Source: Euborellia annulipes (taxonomy: Eukaryota > Arthropoda > Insecta > Dermaptera > Anisolabididae). Taken from it: a DNA stretch of 64,000 nucleotides. Positions 1 through 9,800 of the stretch are shown here, piece after piece. Both the position numbers and the translations under genes were made by a program. Position 1 is the first letter of the stretch. The number at the start of each line of letters is the position of its first letter. The notes below the pieces were generated by a model. That model was not told where the DNA came from and made no database searches. It saw only the letters and a program-made list of their open reading frames with translations. The stretch covers positions 62,001 to 126,000 of the forward strand of contig JAKCPI010015310.1 of the NCBI GenBank assembly GCA_023213315.1. Reading direction: 5' to 3'.

Positions 1-511
1 GATTCGGGTGCTAGCCGCACTCACCCTCAGGACAATTATATTATTATTTGTTTATTTTAGAAGTTAAAATTTTGCTGGGACAGATCGTTGAGGTAATGGA
101 TATGGAGAAAATATACACCAGCGAGTTGCTTTCCACAATTAAAATAATTTATTCTGCAAATATTTCGGAATGCCTACGTGTAGAGCGTAATTACATAAGT
201 GTAATTTGACGCACTGAAGATGGATTGCGTAGGCATACCGCAATATTTGCAGAATAAATTATTTTAATTGTGGAAAACAACTATGTGTATATTTTCATAT
301 TTTCTCCATATCTATTACCTTTGTTTATTTTATTTACTAATTTTCATTATTTTGCCACTGTTATCATAGGTCTTTTAATCTTATACTGTCTATTCCTTTA
401 TAAAAAAAATTTCTTCCCCTCTCCCTCCCCCTTCTGTGGAAAATCAAGGGCCGTATTTGCCTATTTCTATTTATTCAGGGACAGGCAATGATGTAATTTA
501 TATTTTTTTAG
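1..511. other. intron 5' of the first visible mask exon
   Basis: No coding sequence is seen here. The stretch holds a compact inverted repeat (91-320) and ends in a T-rich tract with acceptor AG at 510-511. Confidence 0.6.
91..320. repeat. foldback repeat with a hammerhead-like core
   Basis: The sequence from 91 (AGGTAATGGATATGGAG) returns as its reverse complement ending at 320 (CTCCATATCTATTACCT). Arms of about 90 nt include AATTAAAATAATTTATTCTG and its complement. Near the centre, CTGAAGA (about 213-219, + strand) is followed by GGATTGCG...CATACC and then GCAATATTTGC. The opposite arm reads GAAATATTTGC at the matching place. The layout matches the other Penelope-associated inverted repeats in this window. 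The assignment to that family is inferred. Confidence 0.6.
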
Positions 512-686
512 GAGCTTGTATTAACACTCAAACAGAAGAAACACAAGAGACGGCATTAACACTTGCTTGTTGTGGAGGTTTTACTGATGTAGCCGAATTC
601 CTTATCAAAGCAGGGGCGGATATCGAACAGGGTGCATCAACTCCTCTCATGGAGGCTGCTCAAGAAGGTCATCTAGATCTTGTCCG
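512..686 (+). CDS. mask: mask exon: ankyrin repeats of the first array
   Basis: Acceptor AG lies at 510-511 after a T-rich tract and the donor is CG|GTGAGA at 687. The exon enters in phase 2 and leaves two bases of an Arg codon. The peptide contains TEETQETALTLACCGGF and ADIEQGASTPLMEAAQEGH, almost identical to ANKHD1/Mask. It covers most of one ankyrin repeat (TALTLACCGG plus the second helix) and the first helix of the next (TPLMEAAQEGH). No frame damage is seen. The reading frame runs open upstream to 436, but the residues encoded by 436-511 are intronic and do not resemble the family. Confidence 0.95.
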
Positions 687-1029
687 GTGAGAAACATTAT
701 TTTTCTTTGAATTTAATATAGCTTAGAGATGTTGCAATTCATTAAAAATGATAACAAAACGAAACAGACCAAGAAATTATCATTAAAAATGATTTAGTGA
801 CACTATTCGATATTTCTGTTTAATTGCATCATCAAGTTTTATTGTTGTTTACTTGTTCAAAAGAAAAATGGTCAAATGGGCCCATATCTTTAAAATAATG
901 TAAAGGACGAATCACACGGTCTGTTTGTGCATGCATGCAGATTATTTCACACGATTCTCCTCTGGGTATGAGTCTTTTATGACCCTTGCGAGCTTTTACT
1001 TGCAGGTTTTGGCTAATAGAACATAGATA

Positions 1030-2211
1030 AATAGATATGCAAGCCCATCAAAGTTGGCCAATGTTGACATATGGCACAAAAATCCAACTAACTGCAAATT
1101 CAAATTCATGGAGAAAATCGGCTCCTATAATCCCTTTTTCGACCTTCGCTAGAATGAACGGCCATTCGAACTTTCTTCTAAGACCAAGATCGATATTTAA
1201 TAATTTTTTACCATAGGTTGGAATTTCCGAGCCATTCGCTGCAAACAATTTGAAATTAGATGGTTCTCCATTGTTACTTTTTCCCGCTGGTAGGACAGAA
1301 ATGTCTGCGCCGCTATCAACAAGGAATCTCTTTCCGGTTGTTTTATCGTTTAGAAATAGTCTGAAGTTGCGGCTAGGAGAGATATGGTCGACAGCTGACG
1401 TAGCCGCTAACGTGGCTGCCCCTGGGAGTTTCCCGAGTTCGAATTCCATGCGCAAGGTGCCACGCACTTTTCTGGCTTACATCTTTTTCCAAATCTAAAA
1501 TGGTAATAACAGTATTTACCGTTTTGGTCAAATCTGGGGCGACTTCGGCTTCGTTTTCGCGTCCTGGTTCCACTTACTTCTTCTTACTTCTTTCTCCAAT
1601 GCCTCTATCTTCATATAAAGGTCATGGAGAGAGAACGACGTTGATGCCGTAGCTAACGTTGGCGTACTGGCCATCGCATTTACTTCGCGAGCGAATTTGA
1701 GGTCGCATACTCGGTCACCGATCTGAGCCATCTTGTTCAAGTCGTCGTCCGCCACTACGAGGACACTCCTCACCTGATCAGGCAATTTATTAAGCCAGAG
1801 GGTTTTTAACACACTATCTGAAAAATTATCACCCGCTAATGCTTTCATTTTTCTTAATAATTGACTAGGTTTCAATTCGCCAAGGTCAATTTCGCTCACC
1901 AATTTTTGTACTTTTTTCTCCTCACTTTCTTTAAAAATGGCTATGAGCCTCTCCTTGGCTAAGGTATAACGATTTGGTGCGCTACTAGTGACTAGATCGA
2001 AAATGTTTTCGACATACTTTTGTTCCAACTGAGCCAGTAGGTAATTAAATTTTGTATTTTCTACGGTTATTCCCGAAATTGAAAATTGCGCCTCGATCTG
2101 GTAAAACCAAATCTCAGGCTTTTCAGGCCAAAAGGGTGGCATTTTTACACTGACCTTATCGATTTCTGTGGCTTTCCTCTGTTCGTCTTCATTCACCATC
2201 GCGACGGCCAA
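1030..2211 (-). pseudogene. Ty3/gypsy gag-protease remnant
   Basis: On the minus strand the Gag reading frame runs from an ATG at 2211 (MAVAMVNEDEQRKATE) to about 1528. It resembles insect gypsy Gag, with the PPFWPEKPEIWFYQIE capsid start. A frameshift follows. A degraded basic stretch (about 1480-1400, VAPCAWNSNSGN-like) then leads into the aspartic protease, with active-site motif LVDSGADISVLP (about 1290-1320), the central AANGS segment and the IIGADFLHEF segment near its end. After that the element is truncated, with no reverse transcriptase or integrase. At least one frameshift and the missing pol region make it non-functional. Its 5' LTR and primer-binding region lie immediately upstream (2212-2683). 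Confidence 0.85.
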
Positions 2212-2235
2212 GGGATCACGTCGGGGTCACCAATT
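2212..2235 (-). other. putative primer-binding site of the gypsy remnant
   Basis: Between the Gag start and the LTR end, the minus strand reads TTGGTGACCCCGACGTGATC. This resembles the primer-binding regions of arthropod gypsy elements that follow the 5' LTR. The tRNA was not identified. Confidence 0.55.
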
Positions 2236-2683
2236 TGTAGAGGAAAAGCACAATAAAAAAAGACTATTTCGGGTAGAAGATGTTTATTTATTTTTTGATA
2301 ATTTTTTTTCCAACAACAATAGACAATAATGCTAATCAGTATAATAATTAATATACCTGAAGGTAGTAACAATTACATTTATAAAAAATAAAAAAATTAA
2401 TTACAAATTAATTAAAAATAAATTTAAACTTTGTCGCTCCGACAGATGACTAGTGGCGCTCCTTTCGGTAAAATCGAACAACATTCATAACTTACTAAAA
2501 GTCTTTTTCTTTTTAAAATTGTCTCACATATCTCATTCATTTTTATTTTTAAATAAATAAGAGAAACAAACAATACAACACACTAAACACTTGAAAACAA
2601 AACACAAACTGCACAAACACTTTTTAGGTTAGAATATAACTTTGACATTTCTAAAGGCGGGATTTGGTTTACAACATACGACA
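2236..2683 (-). repeat. 5' LTR of the gypsy remnant (solo side)
   Basis: On the minus strand this stretch begins TGTCGTATG and ends CCTCTACA, fitting TG...CA LTR ends, and it abuts the primer-binding region. Only one LTR is present, because the 3' half of the element is gone; the outer boundary is therefore inferred from the TG dinucleotide. Confidence 0.5.
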
Positions 2684-2792
2684 CCGATTTAAGAGACCTG
2701 TGGCCGTCGTATGTACTATTTAGCAATAGGAAAGATAAATGTCTTAAGTCCCCCTAATAATAGTTTTCCCGTTTGTTATATTTTTTTTATAG

Positions 2793-2919
2793 ATATCTGC
2801 TCACTGCTGGTGCAGATGTAATGGCCACAACACAAACAGGCGACACAGCTCTAACATATGCATGTGAAAATGGGCATACCGATGTTGCAGATATTCTTCT
2901 CGTTTACTCGTCTCGATTA
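2793..2919 (+). CDS. mask: mask exon: ankyrin repeat
   Basis: Acceptor AG is at 2791-2792 and donor GTATGT at 2920. The exon completes the split Arg codon and ends in phase 0. It encodes YLLTAGADVMATTQTGDTAL and then TYACENGHTDVADILL, matching the family repeat with TALTYACENGHTDVAD. The last residues (VYSSRL) replace the usual QAGADL loop found in relatives, so the beta-hairpin tip between two repeats is diverged here. The next exon begins EHPSEGGRTPLMK, as expected. Confidence 0.95.
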
Positions 2920-2988
2920 GTATGTATCATATTTTAATTTTATTTTATTGCATATTATTTCTTATTAATAAAATGTTTCAATCTTGAG

Positions 2989-3315
2989 CAGGGCCGGCGC
3001 AAGCTATTCTGCCGCCCTAGGCAAGATATTTTTTTTGCGCCCCCCCCCAAAAAAAAAAAAAAAAAAAACTTTAAAAATTTAATTTGCCGCCCCTTACTTA
3101 AAATTTTTTCTGATCTCAAAAAAAATTTTTTTTTTTTTCGCGGAACCAAAATTTTTTCCCGCCCGAAAAAATTTTTTACCTTTTTTTTTTAGAGACACAA
3201 AATTTTTGCCGCCCGCGGAACCAAAATTTTTTTTTTATTTTTCCCTTTTTGCCGCCCTCTCCAGGTTGCCGCCCTAGGCGGCCGCCTAGTTTTCCTAGTG
3301 GACGCGCCGCCCCTG
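2989..3315. mobile_element. hAT-type miniature element with perfect 8-bp duplication
   Basis: The element begins CAGGGCCGGCGCAAGC and ends GACGCGCCGCCCCTG. It is flanked on both sides by ATCTTGAG (2981-2988 and 3316-3323), an 8-bp target duplication typical of hAT elements. Inside are long A, T and C runs and several GCCGCCC blocks. There is no coding capacity. The left end is less well conserved than the right. Confidence 0.85.
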
Positions 3316-3484
3316 ATCTTGAGGTTGAAACTCAAAACTAATTCCAGAGCATATTTTTTTTAAATCTTTATTTATAGGCTGAATCATTTTATATATTTTT
3401 AAATTGCCTGCACCTGTACCGGTAAGCCCGTAGGGCTGTGTGCGGACTACTGCTTTGTACGGGACAGTTTTAATTAGGGTGACC

Positions 3485-3660
3485 ATACGTACCGTTTTGA
3501 ACGGACCAGTACATACACTTTACTGATGTATTTCAGATTTTTCAAATTCATTTTCCGGCTCTTCCTTCCATAGATCCAATGTTAAATCCCTTCTGGGGAT
3601 TTGCATGTAAATTTCGTTTCAAAAGAAGTCCCCTTTGGAACTTTTTGCACACATTTAAAA
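3485..3660 (+). repeat. fragment of the ACTTTCTCTTACC foldback family
   Basis: The segment has CTTCCTTCCATAGA, TGGGGATTTGCATGTAA and GTCCCCTTTGGAACTTTTT in the same order as 37371-37510 and 62150-62210. It is a decayed internal fragment without end hairpins. Confidence 0.55.
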
Positions 3661-3711
3661 AAATTTTTTACAATTCTTATAAATAATAATGATAATAATA
3701 ATAATAATAGG

Positions 3712-4569
3712 CCATCTGCCGTCTGAGGCCGGACGCCGCGTCAGAGTGGCTGAACTGAAGACCTTATATCAACAGCATGTCGACAGACCATTACATGTAG
3801 GTTTTTCCGTGGAATTGATTCCTATGGTCTGTCGGCGACGCGTACGTTCGGCTTCCTGATGGCTGCTGGGCTTAGGTTCGAGACTGAGGGATTCATCTTT
3901 GCCTGCCAGGATGGCGCGATCAACACCCTCTCGTACCGCCTGCGTATTATGGGCGTGGAAGGCTCTACAGATTGTGGGGCCTGTGGGCAGCATGAGGAAT
4001 CACTTTACCACCTTGTTTCAGCCTGCCCAAAATATGCTCCCACCGCCTATGTGTACCGCCATAATGCGGCATTGAGGGTGTTGTACTATCATTTGCGCCA
4101 TTCCTACGGTGTTGATGAGACACCTGTGCTGCCATACGCTCCCGGGGATATCGAATCCGTTGTTGGGAATGAGAGGTGCCGCATATATTGGAACTTCTCA
4201 TTCTCAACTACCCGGCTGATTCAAGCCACCAAGCCGGATATTGTCCTCCTCGATGTTAAGGACAAGATGATTTATATCATCGAGTTCTCGGCTCCGGCCG
4301 AGGCGAACATTGAAGCCAAAGAGGAGGACAAACGAACAAAATACCAATTTCTTGCGGCCGAACTGAGACAGATGAATAGAGGCTACTCGGTCAAGATAGT
4401 CGTCATCATCATTGGTGTCCTCGGCGGTGTTAGGCATTCGCTGCTCTCGAGCTTAAAGATCATTCCAGCCTGCAGTCAGAAAGCAGAAATTATTGTAGGC
4501 CGGATGCAGAAAGCGGTCCTACTCGGCTCGTTGCGCTTACTCCGCCAACACGATACCGGTTTCCAGTGA
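3712..4569 (+). pseudogene. LINE ORF C-terminal domain: CCHC finger plus PD-(D/E)XK endonuclease
   Basis: This is the 3' end of a non-LTR retrotransposon polyprotein. From 3859 the frame is open for 236 codons. It carries ACQDGAINTLSYR, a zinc-binding CGACGQHEESLYHLVSACP (CxxC...H...C), a KPDIVLLD...IIEFS core with the nuclease PD and E residues, KRTKYQ, and a conserved LKKIP-like end. This order is typical of R2/R4-like elements with a restriction-like endonuclease; such domains nick target DNA for target-primed reverse transcription. The frame upstream (3712-3858) looks related but is shifted, and the reverse transcriptase is absent, so this is a 5'-truncated insertion. It stops at TGA 4567-4569 and is followed by about 100 bp of 3' UTR. 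Confidence 0.8.
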
Positions 4570-4875
4570 CTGCTGACTATCCTTGTTGGAAGAGCTCCAC
4601 TGGAAAAGAAGCAAATCCATAGAGGACCCTAGGTGTGTCGGAGCCCTGGGGAAACCTATGGAAGTATTATAAAGGTTCAAAGAAAAACATAAATAATAAT
4701 TTGTTTCCTCGATTCCTTCCCTTCCCAGTTTGGGGTTTCGGATATATGAATTACAATAATATTTTGCAGTTTACATATTATTTACAATTATTTAGTCTCA
4801 TAATCCATTCCTCTATCTTTCTAGTCTTCTTTCTTCTTGAAGAATTCTCCAGAATTGACCCCATTTAATATCGAC

Positions 4876-5135
4876 TCACTTTATAATTTCTTTTGCCTCG
4901 TCCTGTCCATTCATTAATATTTTTTCTTTTCTCCATTCTCCCCATTCGTCTGTCAGTTTCTGGTCCATCGTCTCACATGTCATCAAGTGTATTAATGTTT
5001 CGTCTGTCGTTTCACAAAATCTACAAGTTGTTCTTTCCCCAAATTTTATTAGGTCATTTCCACACATTATTCTTATCCATGTCATTTTGTCTTTTTCCCT
5101 TAAATATCTGTTAGTCGGGTAGTCTTCTATCTCCA
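4876..5135 (-). pseudogene. LINE 3' remnant with a CxxC...H...C finger
   Basis: The minus-strand peptide contains NRYLREKDKMTWIRIMCGND and then CRFCETTDETLIHLMTCE, the tail zinc finger of RT proteins in I/jockey-like LINEs. It runs to a stop near 4876. Upstream it is cut at about 5135, where an unrelated G-rich repeat begins. There is no RT core, so it is a 5'-truncated copy. Confidence 0.65.
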
Positions 5136-5138
5136 AGC

Positions 5139-5225
5139 AGTGGCGTAACCAGGGGGGGCGAGCCCCCCGCCCCAGGCGTATCGAGCCCTTGGCGCCCCCC
5201 GAAACCGGCATAGGCGCCCTACGGC
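5139..5225. mobile_element. end of a GC-rich element starting CAGTGGCGTAACC
   Basis: The stretch starts CAGTGGCGTAACCAGGGGGG, followed by a cytosine run. CAG(T)GGCGTAAC termini are common on cut-and-paste miniature elements. No matching right end was found, so only one end is called. Confidence 0.4.
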
Positions 5226-5559
5226 CTCTAAGATATAGCCCAGCGAATGTGATTTTATCATATTCTTTTCATCGATTGTCTTAAAAAATTGATTGTTTTC
5301 TTTTAAAATTATATTACAACTTGAATTCTACTATTTTAAATGAATTTAATTCCATAAATAATAAATAACGTATATAGAGGCTTTATAATTACAATTTTTT
5401 TTATTTTGCAATATATAAGCCTTAATTTGATGTTTTATGGCTGTGGAGATTTACTCAGGATTCGTATAAGCCTTACTATTTAATTTTTTGAAATTCAAAA
5501 TTTTTTTATGCATGAAGGAATTGAGCTATGAGACTGAAATGTTATATTTAAGTTAAACA

Positions 5560-5690
5560 CCCCCCGGGACCGTGAAAATAAGCTTTTAATCAAAATCGGC
5601 CAAAAAGTACTAGTACTTTACTGATGTAGTTTTTCAGTTTTTTTCGATTTTCTCAAAATGAAAGGGATTTTACCATACTTCAGGCCCGCC
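5560..5690 (+). repeat. fragment of the foldback family with AAGTACTAGTACTTT
   Basis: GGCCAAAAAGTACTAGTACT followed by TTACTGATGTAGTTTTTCAG is the internal signature of the family described at 61578-62478. No end hairpins are present. Just downstream, 5926-5943 matches the LINE 3' UTR motif CTTCCTGGCTGCATGTGACT. Confidence 0.65.
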
Positions 5691-6344
5691 CTAGCCCGCC
5701 CGGAATTTTTTCAAACCCGCCCATTCCCGCCCGATATTTAGTGAATGAATGAACGAATGTCTAGCAATTTTTAAATAAAATTTCATTTGCATGCCCGTCG
5801 AAATAAAATACTCTATTTTAAAAAGATTTTATTCTTTGATATTTTCCCGAAAACTGAATAGTTTTTGAAATAATCACAGAAGAAAACGACATTTTTCGTA
5901 AAAGCAAAGAAAAATTATTATTTTCTTCCTGGCTGCATGTGACTCAATGGTAGTCCTAAATCGGTTGCAAATCTATAAAAAAAATTCATGCCAAGTTTTA
6001 GCTCTTAGGCTGTATTCACACGGGGATACTCAAATCTCCGAGCAACTAGGATACTGGGTAGCGAAGCGACTCGACATGTGTAATCCAATGGCGCCATTCA
6101 CACGGGGAAACTCCAGTCGCCGATACTCGCCGAGTATCGGCGACTGCGCGACTCAGTTGCCAAGAGACTGGACATGCAGGTCTCCAAGCTACTCAGTCGC
6201 CTGGTTTCCTCGATACTTAACAAAAAAAATGAGCGAAAAAGAAATAAATCTGAAGCTAGTGGAGGAAATTGAAAAATTTTGATTGAGTGGGAAGAGAGGG
6301 TAAATGTTTTACATAAAAAAAAGAATTTTAGAAAAATGTTTATA

Positions 6345-6960
6345 TAAAAATTAGGTGTTGGCTGTGTCTTCTACACAGCCGGTGGCTTTTTAACGTGACA
6401 ACGTCTTTTGCTTGACTTCAAAAAAATTTATTTTTCTCTTACCTATATTGAAATATAAAGAGAGAAAGTATTGTTTTTTTTTTTTTTTTTTTACTAGTAG
6501 TTTGTTTTCATAAATAAACATGTTCAAACATTTTCATTGAAACAATATATGACAGGTGTGGCCAAACTTTGATCCATTAAGGGCGACATATGCTTAAAAA
6601 ATGAGGTTTTTCGAGAAAAAAACCAATTTTGGAGTTAATTACTCGGGATTTTTTTATTTATTCTATTAGAGGTTTTCTCTCTCCATCAAATGACATCCTA
6701 TTTAGTCTGATCTGATTAGCCGTTCGGCATCTACAGGGGTTTAAACTTTCAAATTAGAATTTACCGCAGCACGGTAAAATAAAATGGTAGGAAAAAAATA
6801 AATGGTGAAATCTTTAGCTGAAAACTCATTCTTTCTAACCGTATATTTCGCATAATTATATCTCTTAAGACAGAAGAGTTATTAAAGCCGATAAACTTTT
6901 TCGTGCATGCCCCTCTAACCTGCCTCTATAGACACATGATTTGTAAGACGTTGTCACGTC
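6345..6960 (+). repeat. dispersed repeat shared with 50025-51370 and 54775-55125
   Basis: Blocks such as GGCTGTGTCTTCTACACAG, GTGTGGCCAAACTTT, CTCGGGATTTTTTTATTTAT and TTAGCCGTTCGG...AATTTACCGCAGC recur at 50025-51370 in the same orientation and at 54775-55125 inverted. A hairpin-like CTCTTACC...GAGAGAAAGTA lies near 6438-6475. It is non-coding, of unknown family. Confidence 0.7.
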
Positions 6961-7025
6961 AAAAGATATTTAAATAGGAAGAATGAATGAGCAAGCAGCT
7001 AGTTATATTTCAATTTATTAATAAA

Positions 7026-7072
7026 CCAGGGCCGACGTTTCGGTCCTATATGGGACCATCTTCAGGGCCAGG
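7026..7072 (-). ncRNA. hammerhead-ribozyme-like motif, best-formed copy
   Basis: The minus strand reads GGCC, CTGAAGA, T, GGTCC, CATATA, GGACC, GAA, ACGT, C, GGCC in order. This fits the hammerhead core (CUGANGA ... GAAA ... UH) with a 5-bp stem II, a self-complementary ACGT as stem III and GGCC/GGCC as stem I. The short palindromic stem III implies a dimeric or tandem form, as described for ribozymes of Penelope-like elements. Self-cleavage is inferred and has not been shown. Confidence 0.55.
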
Positions 7073-7542
7073 TTAATGTCTAAAAATATAATATTAATAA
7101 ATATTTTTCATACATTGAATACAATTTTCTAATCAAATGTATGTGAATAGTTTAAATTTAAAATTTTAATGTTTAGCAAAAATAAAGATAAAAAAATTGA
7201 GTAATAACCCAAATATCTATTTGTTTAAAATTATTTATTAATTGTAAACAAATAATCGAGTGTTTTATTTAATTAATTTATTTATTTTTTATAGAAAAGG
7301 TTTTTTTTTTAATTTAAGGTCTTGGAGGCCATATTTATTCAAATTTAAGAAAGCAAGTTAAAAACATAACCAAATACAAACTATACAAAATTTTATTAAC
7401 AATATCAGAGTAATTATTAAGAATAACTTTTTGTCCCTTCAAATGTTGATGTTTAAAATTTGGAGGGAACTGAGTAGGTTGATAGGATACTCGCGATTTA
7501 AGTAGCGGCCGTGTGAATATGACAGGCAACTACAGTCTCGAG

Positions 7543-7735
7543 CAGGGCCGGATCTAGGGGGGGGGGCTGTGGGTGCATTTGCCCCGGGCGGCAGATATCA
7601 GGGGGCGGCAATTAAAGAAAGATTTACTAAAAAAAAGGTAAAATGATATGAATTTTGTATAGAAAATTTTAAGAAAGGGGCGGCCAATTAAATTTTGCCC
7701 CCCCCCCCCTAAAAAATCTCCTAGTTCCGGCCCTG
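7543..7735. mobile_element. hAT miniature element, CAGGGCCGGATCTAGG family
   Basis: The ends are CAGGGCCGGATCTAGG and CCTAGTTCCGGCCCTG. Flanks GTCTCGAG (7535-7542) and TTCTCGAG (7736-7743) match at 7 of 8 bases. The internal sequence is nearly the same as the copy at 51516-51710, which has a perfect 8-bp duplication. It is non-coding, with long G and C runs. Confidence 0.85.
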
Positions 7736-8052
7736 TTCTCGAGGCTACCAGTCTCGAGTCTACTGGTCGACAAGTATCCGAGATTTGAGTATCCCCGTGT
7801 GAATAGAGCCTTAATTTTAATATAAACCCGGAAGTTGTGTTCTAACTTTGGAATTTTTCACCTCATGTACTAATGAACAGATCATGTCGGCAAATGATAA
7901 TTCTTATAGAAAATTTAACGTTTTACAAAAAAGATTGTAATGGATAAACCCATTCCCCATTTTAATTAACAAAATGATGATAATTTTTCTTAATTTTATT
8001 TGAAAGGAATTTTTAAGAAGAAATAAAAATAATATTTTTAAAATATAGATAT

Positions 8053-8230
8053 GCCCGGGAGCCGTGGCTCAGTGGGAAGACATTAGCCTCTCGCACAGGA
8101 GTCCCGGGTTCGCTTCCCATCCCAAGCGAGAAAAATTTATTTCATTTGATTTGATTACAAATCATTTGAAATAAATAGGGATGGGGTCTAAATGGCCTTA
8201 GATGCCGAAAAAAGACCTTAAAAAAAAAAA
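8053..8230 (+). mobile_element. tRNA-derived SINE with 12-bp target duplication
   Basis: The head has an A box (GTGGCTCAGTGGGAAG) and a B box (GGGTTCGCTTCCC). The body continues ATTTATTTCATTTGATTTG and ends GGGGTCTAAATGGCCTTAG, ATGCCG and a poly-A tail. AAATATAGATAT flanks both sides (8041-8052 and about 8228-8239), the mark of LINE-driven retroposition. Related copies are at 21347-21537, 49725-49875 and 55839-56038. Confidence 0.85.
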
Positions 8231-9765
8231 TATAGATATTTATTTAAATAAAATAGTATACAAAAATTGTTTAAAAAAATATTAAAATTAAATGTTGAAA
8301 ATAAAAATAGAATATATAAAATAAAAAATATATTCTCCAATATTAAATTTCAAGAAATACGAATAAAAAATAAAACAGAAAAGAGAAGAGAATGGAAGAA
8401 TGGGGGAACCCACCCCTGACTCGAAGCCTGGGGAAATAGGGCGGACAAACATGAAAAGGGAGAAGGGAAGACCTCGCTCAGCTCTCATACGTTCAACATA
8501 TCAAATCGCTCTCTCTGAGGTCTTCACCTAAAACAAATTCAAATATACCCAATATTTTTATGCAAATTCATTACTATATACCCCAGTAATTATTCTATGT
8601 GCAATATCAATTACCAAGTATCCAAATTTCTCTATATTCGTTGATCGGAGGACAGCAAGAGCCTGAAACAGAATAATTATCTAACAGCATCATTCATCTC
8701 TATTTCTACAATCAAATCCTTCACTTACCTGCATCAAGCGGCTTTCAAGACATCGAAAGATGAGTAGACACAATAATTAATCTTCTGTGATCACAAACTT
8801 TTTAATAATTAAATTTTATGAACAATTGAACTTTTCTAACATAATAATTCAAACAAAATAAAAAGATTAATTTGCATTGAAATAATTTTTCTAAATATCA
8901 TTAATATAAAAATATTAAAAATAATTATAACTTTTACAAATAATACGAGTAATATTTCTGAAATTCTCAAATAATAATTTTATAATATTCAAAGCATTGC
9001 ACAATCTTTTTCCAATATAATTATAAATAATTTTTATCACAAACCAAACGCAAAGAACGTTCTTTCAAAACAAAGAAAATAATAATAAATATTTGTAAGC
9101 TTAAACTTTAATTAATCTTTTATTATCTCTTTATCAAAATATTAAAATTGCGCATATCAATCAATCATTATTAAAACTTTATTTGCAAAACAATATCGAA
9201 ATATCAATACTATTTGCTTCACGAATGAAAATAAAATCGTTAACTTTTCTTGTGTTAAACAACTTGTTTTATTTCCAGAGTAGATTAAATCAACCTTAAT
9301 TAAAATAAATATATATTTTCTTTTCCCTATCCTATAAAATCTGGCGGATAACCCCCCCTATATAATAAAATAAACGCGAAGCAGATAATTACCTTCCCTA
9401 CTACACTGAGAAACCCCAATATAAAAGCCGTAAAAGGCGTAACAAGATCTCTTATGATTTTTTTCCAACTTGACTGGTTCAAGCCTTATTCCAGGTCAAA
9501 ATCAAAGTTCTAGTTAATTTTGACTTCGAATAACGCTTGAATCAGTCAAATTGATGATCTGTTCATTAGTACATGAAGTGAAAAATTCCAAAGTTATAAC
9601 ACAACTTTTCCTATTTTATTTCCATTAAAAACTTTAACTATGGGGGTCCGGGTTTATATTAAAATTAAGAGCTAAAACTTGGCATGAATTTTTTTTTATA
9701 GATTTGCAACCGATTTAGGACTATCATTGAAAAAAAAATCGACAAAGTCCAAAATAAGAATCACC

Positions 9766-9768
<3 letters not shown>

Positions 9769-9797
<29 letters not shown>
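9769..9797. repeat. (AT)n microsatellite
   Basis: Pure TA/AT dinucleotide run, followed by TTTA repeats. Confidence 0.95.

Positions 9798-9800
<3 letters not shown>

Larger units (their letters stand above)
687..2792. other. intron holding a gypsy-type LTR element remnant
   Basis: This 2.1-kb intron starts with GTGAGA and ends TTTTTTTTATAG. From 690 to about 1030 nothing recognisable is seen. From about 1030 to 2683 it is an LTR-retrotransposon remnant in the opposite orientation. From 2684 to 2792 it is plain intron with the acceptor tract. Confidence 0.85.
6008..7810. mobile_element. PIF/Harbinger-like non-autonomous element, TSD TTA
   Basis: The ends are GGCTGTATTCACACGGGG and, at the right, CCCCGTGTGAATAGAGCC; these terminal inverted repeats extend inward through GATACTCAAATCTC. 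Flanks at 6005-6007 and 7811-7813 are both TTA. The intact arm at about 9660-9690 has a single TTA at the corresponding site, so the 3-bp duplication is directly supported. TWA target duplications are typical of PIF/Harbinger. No transposase is seen. The element contains a near-perfect 26-bp palindrome (about 6119-6145), a shared repeat (6345-6960), a hammerhead-like site (7026-7072) and a nested hAT miniature element (7543-7735). Confidence 0.75.
5944..9729. mobile_element. large inverted-repeat (foldback) element
   Basis: The left arm, 5944-6007 plus 7811-7890 (CAATGGTAGTCCTAAATCGG... and ...TAATGAACAGATCAT), is the reverse complement of the right arm, about 9560-9729. The left arm is split by a 1.8-kb insertion (6008-7810). 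The uninterrupted right arm shows the pre-insertion sequence. The loop (about 7890-9560) holds a SINE at 8053-8230 and AT-rich sequence without a gene. The element family is unknown. Confidence 0.75.

Noticed and set aside
436..511. 5' extension of the first mask exon to an ATG at 436
   Set aside because: The peptide before 512 lacks any ankyrin resemblance, and a T-rich tract with AG lies exactly at the family exon border.
8053..8130. Possible tRNA gene (A and B boxes)
   Set aside because: No cloverleaf closes and the stretch continues into a SINE body with poly-A and target duplications; the same holds for 21347, 42744, 45064, 49725 and 55839.
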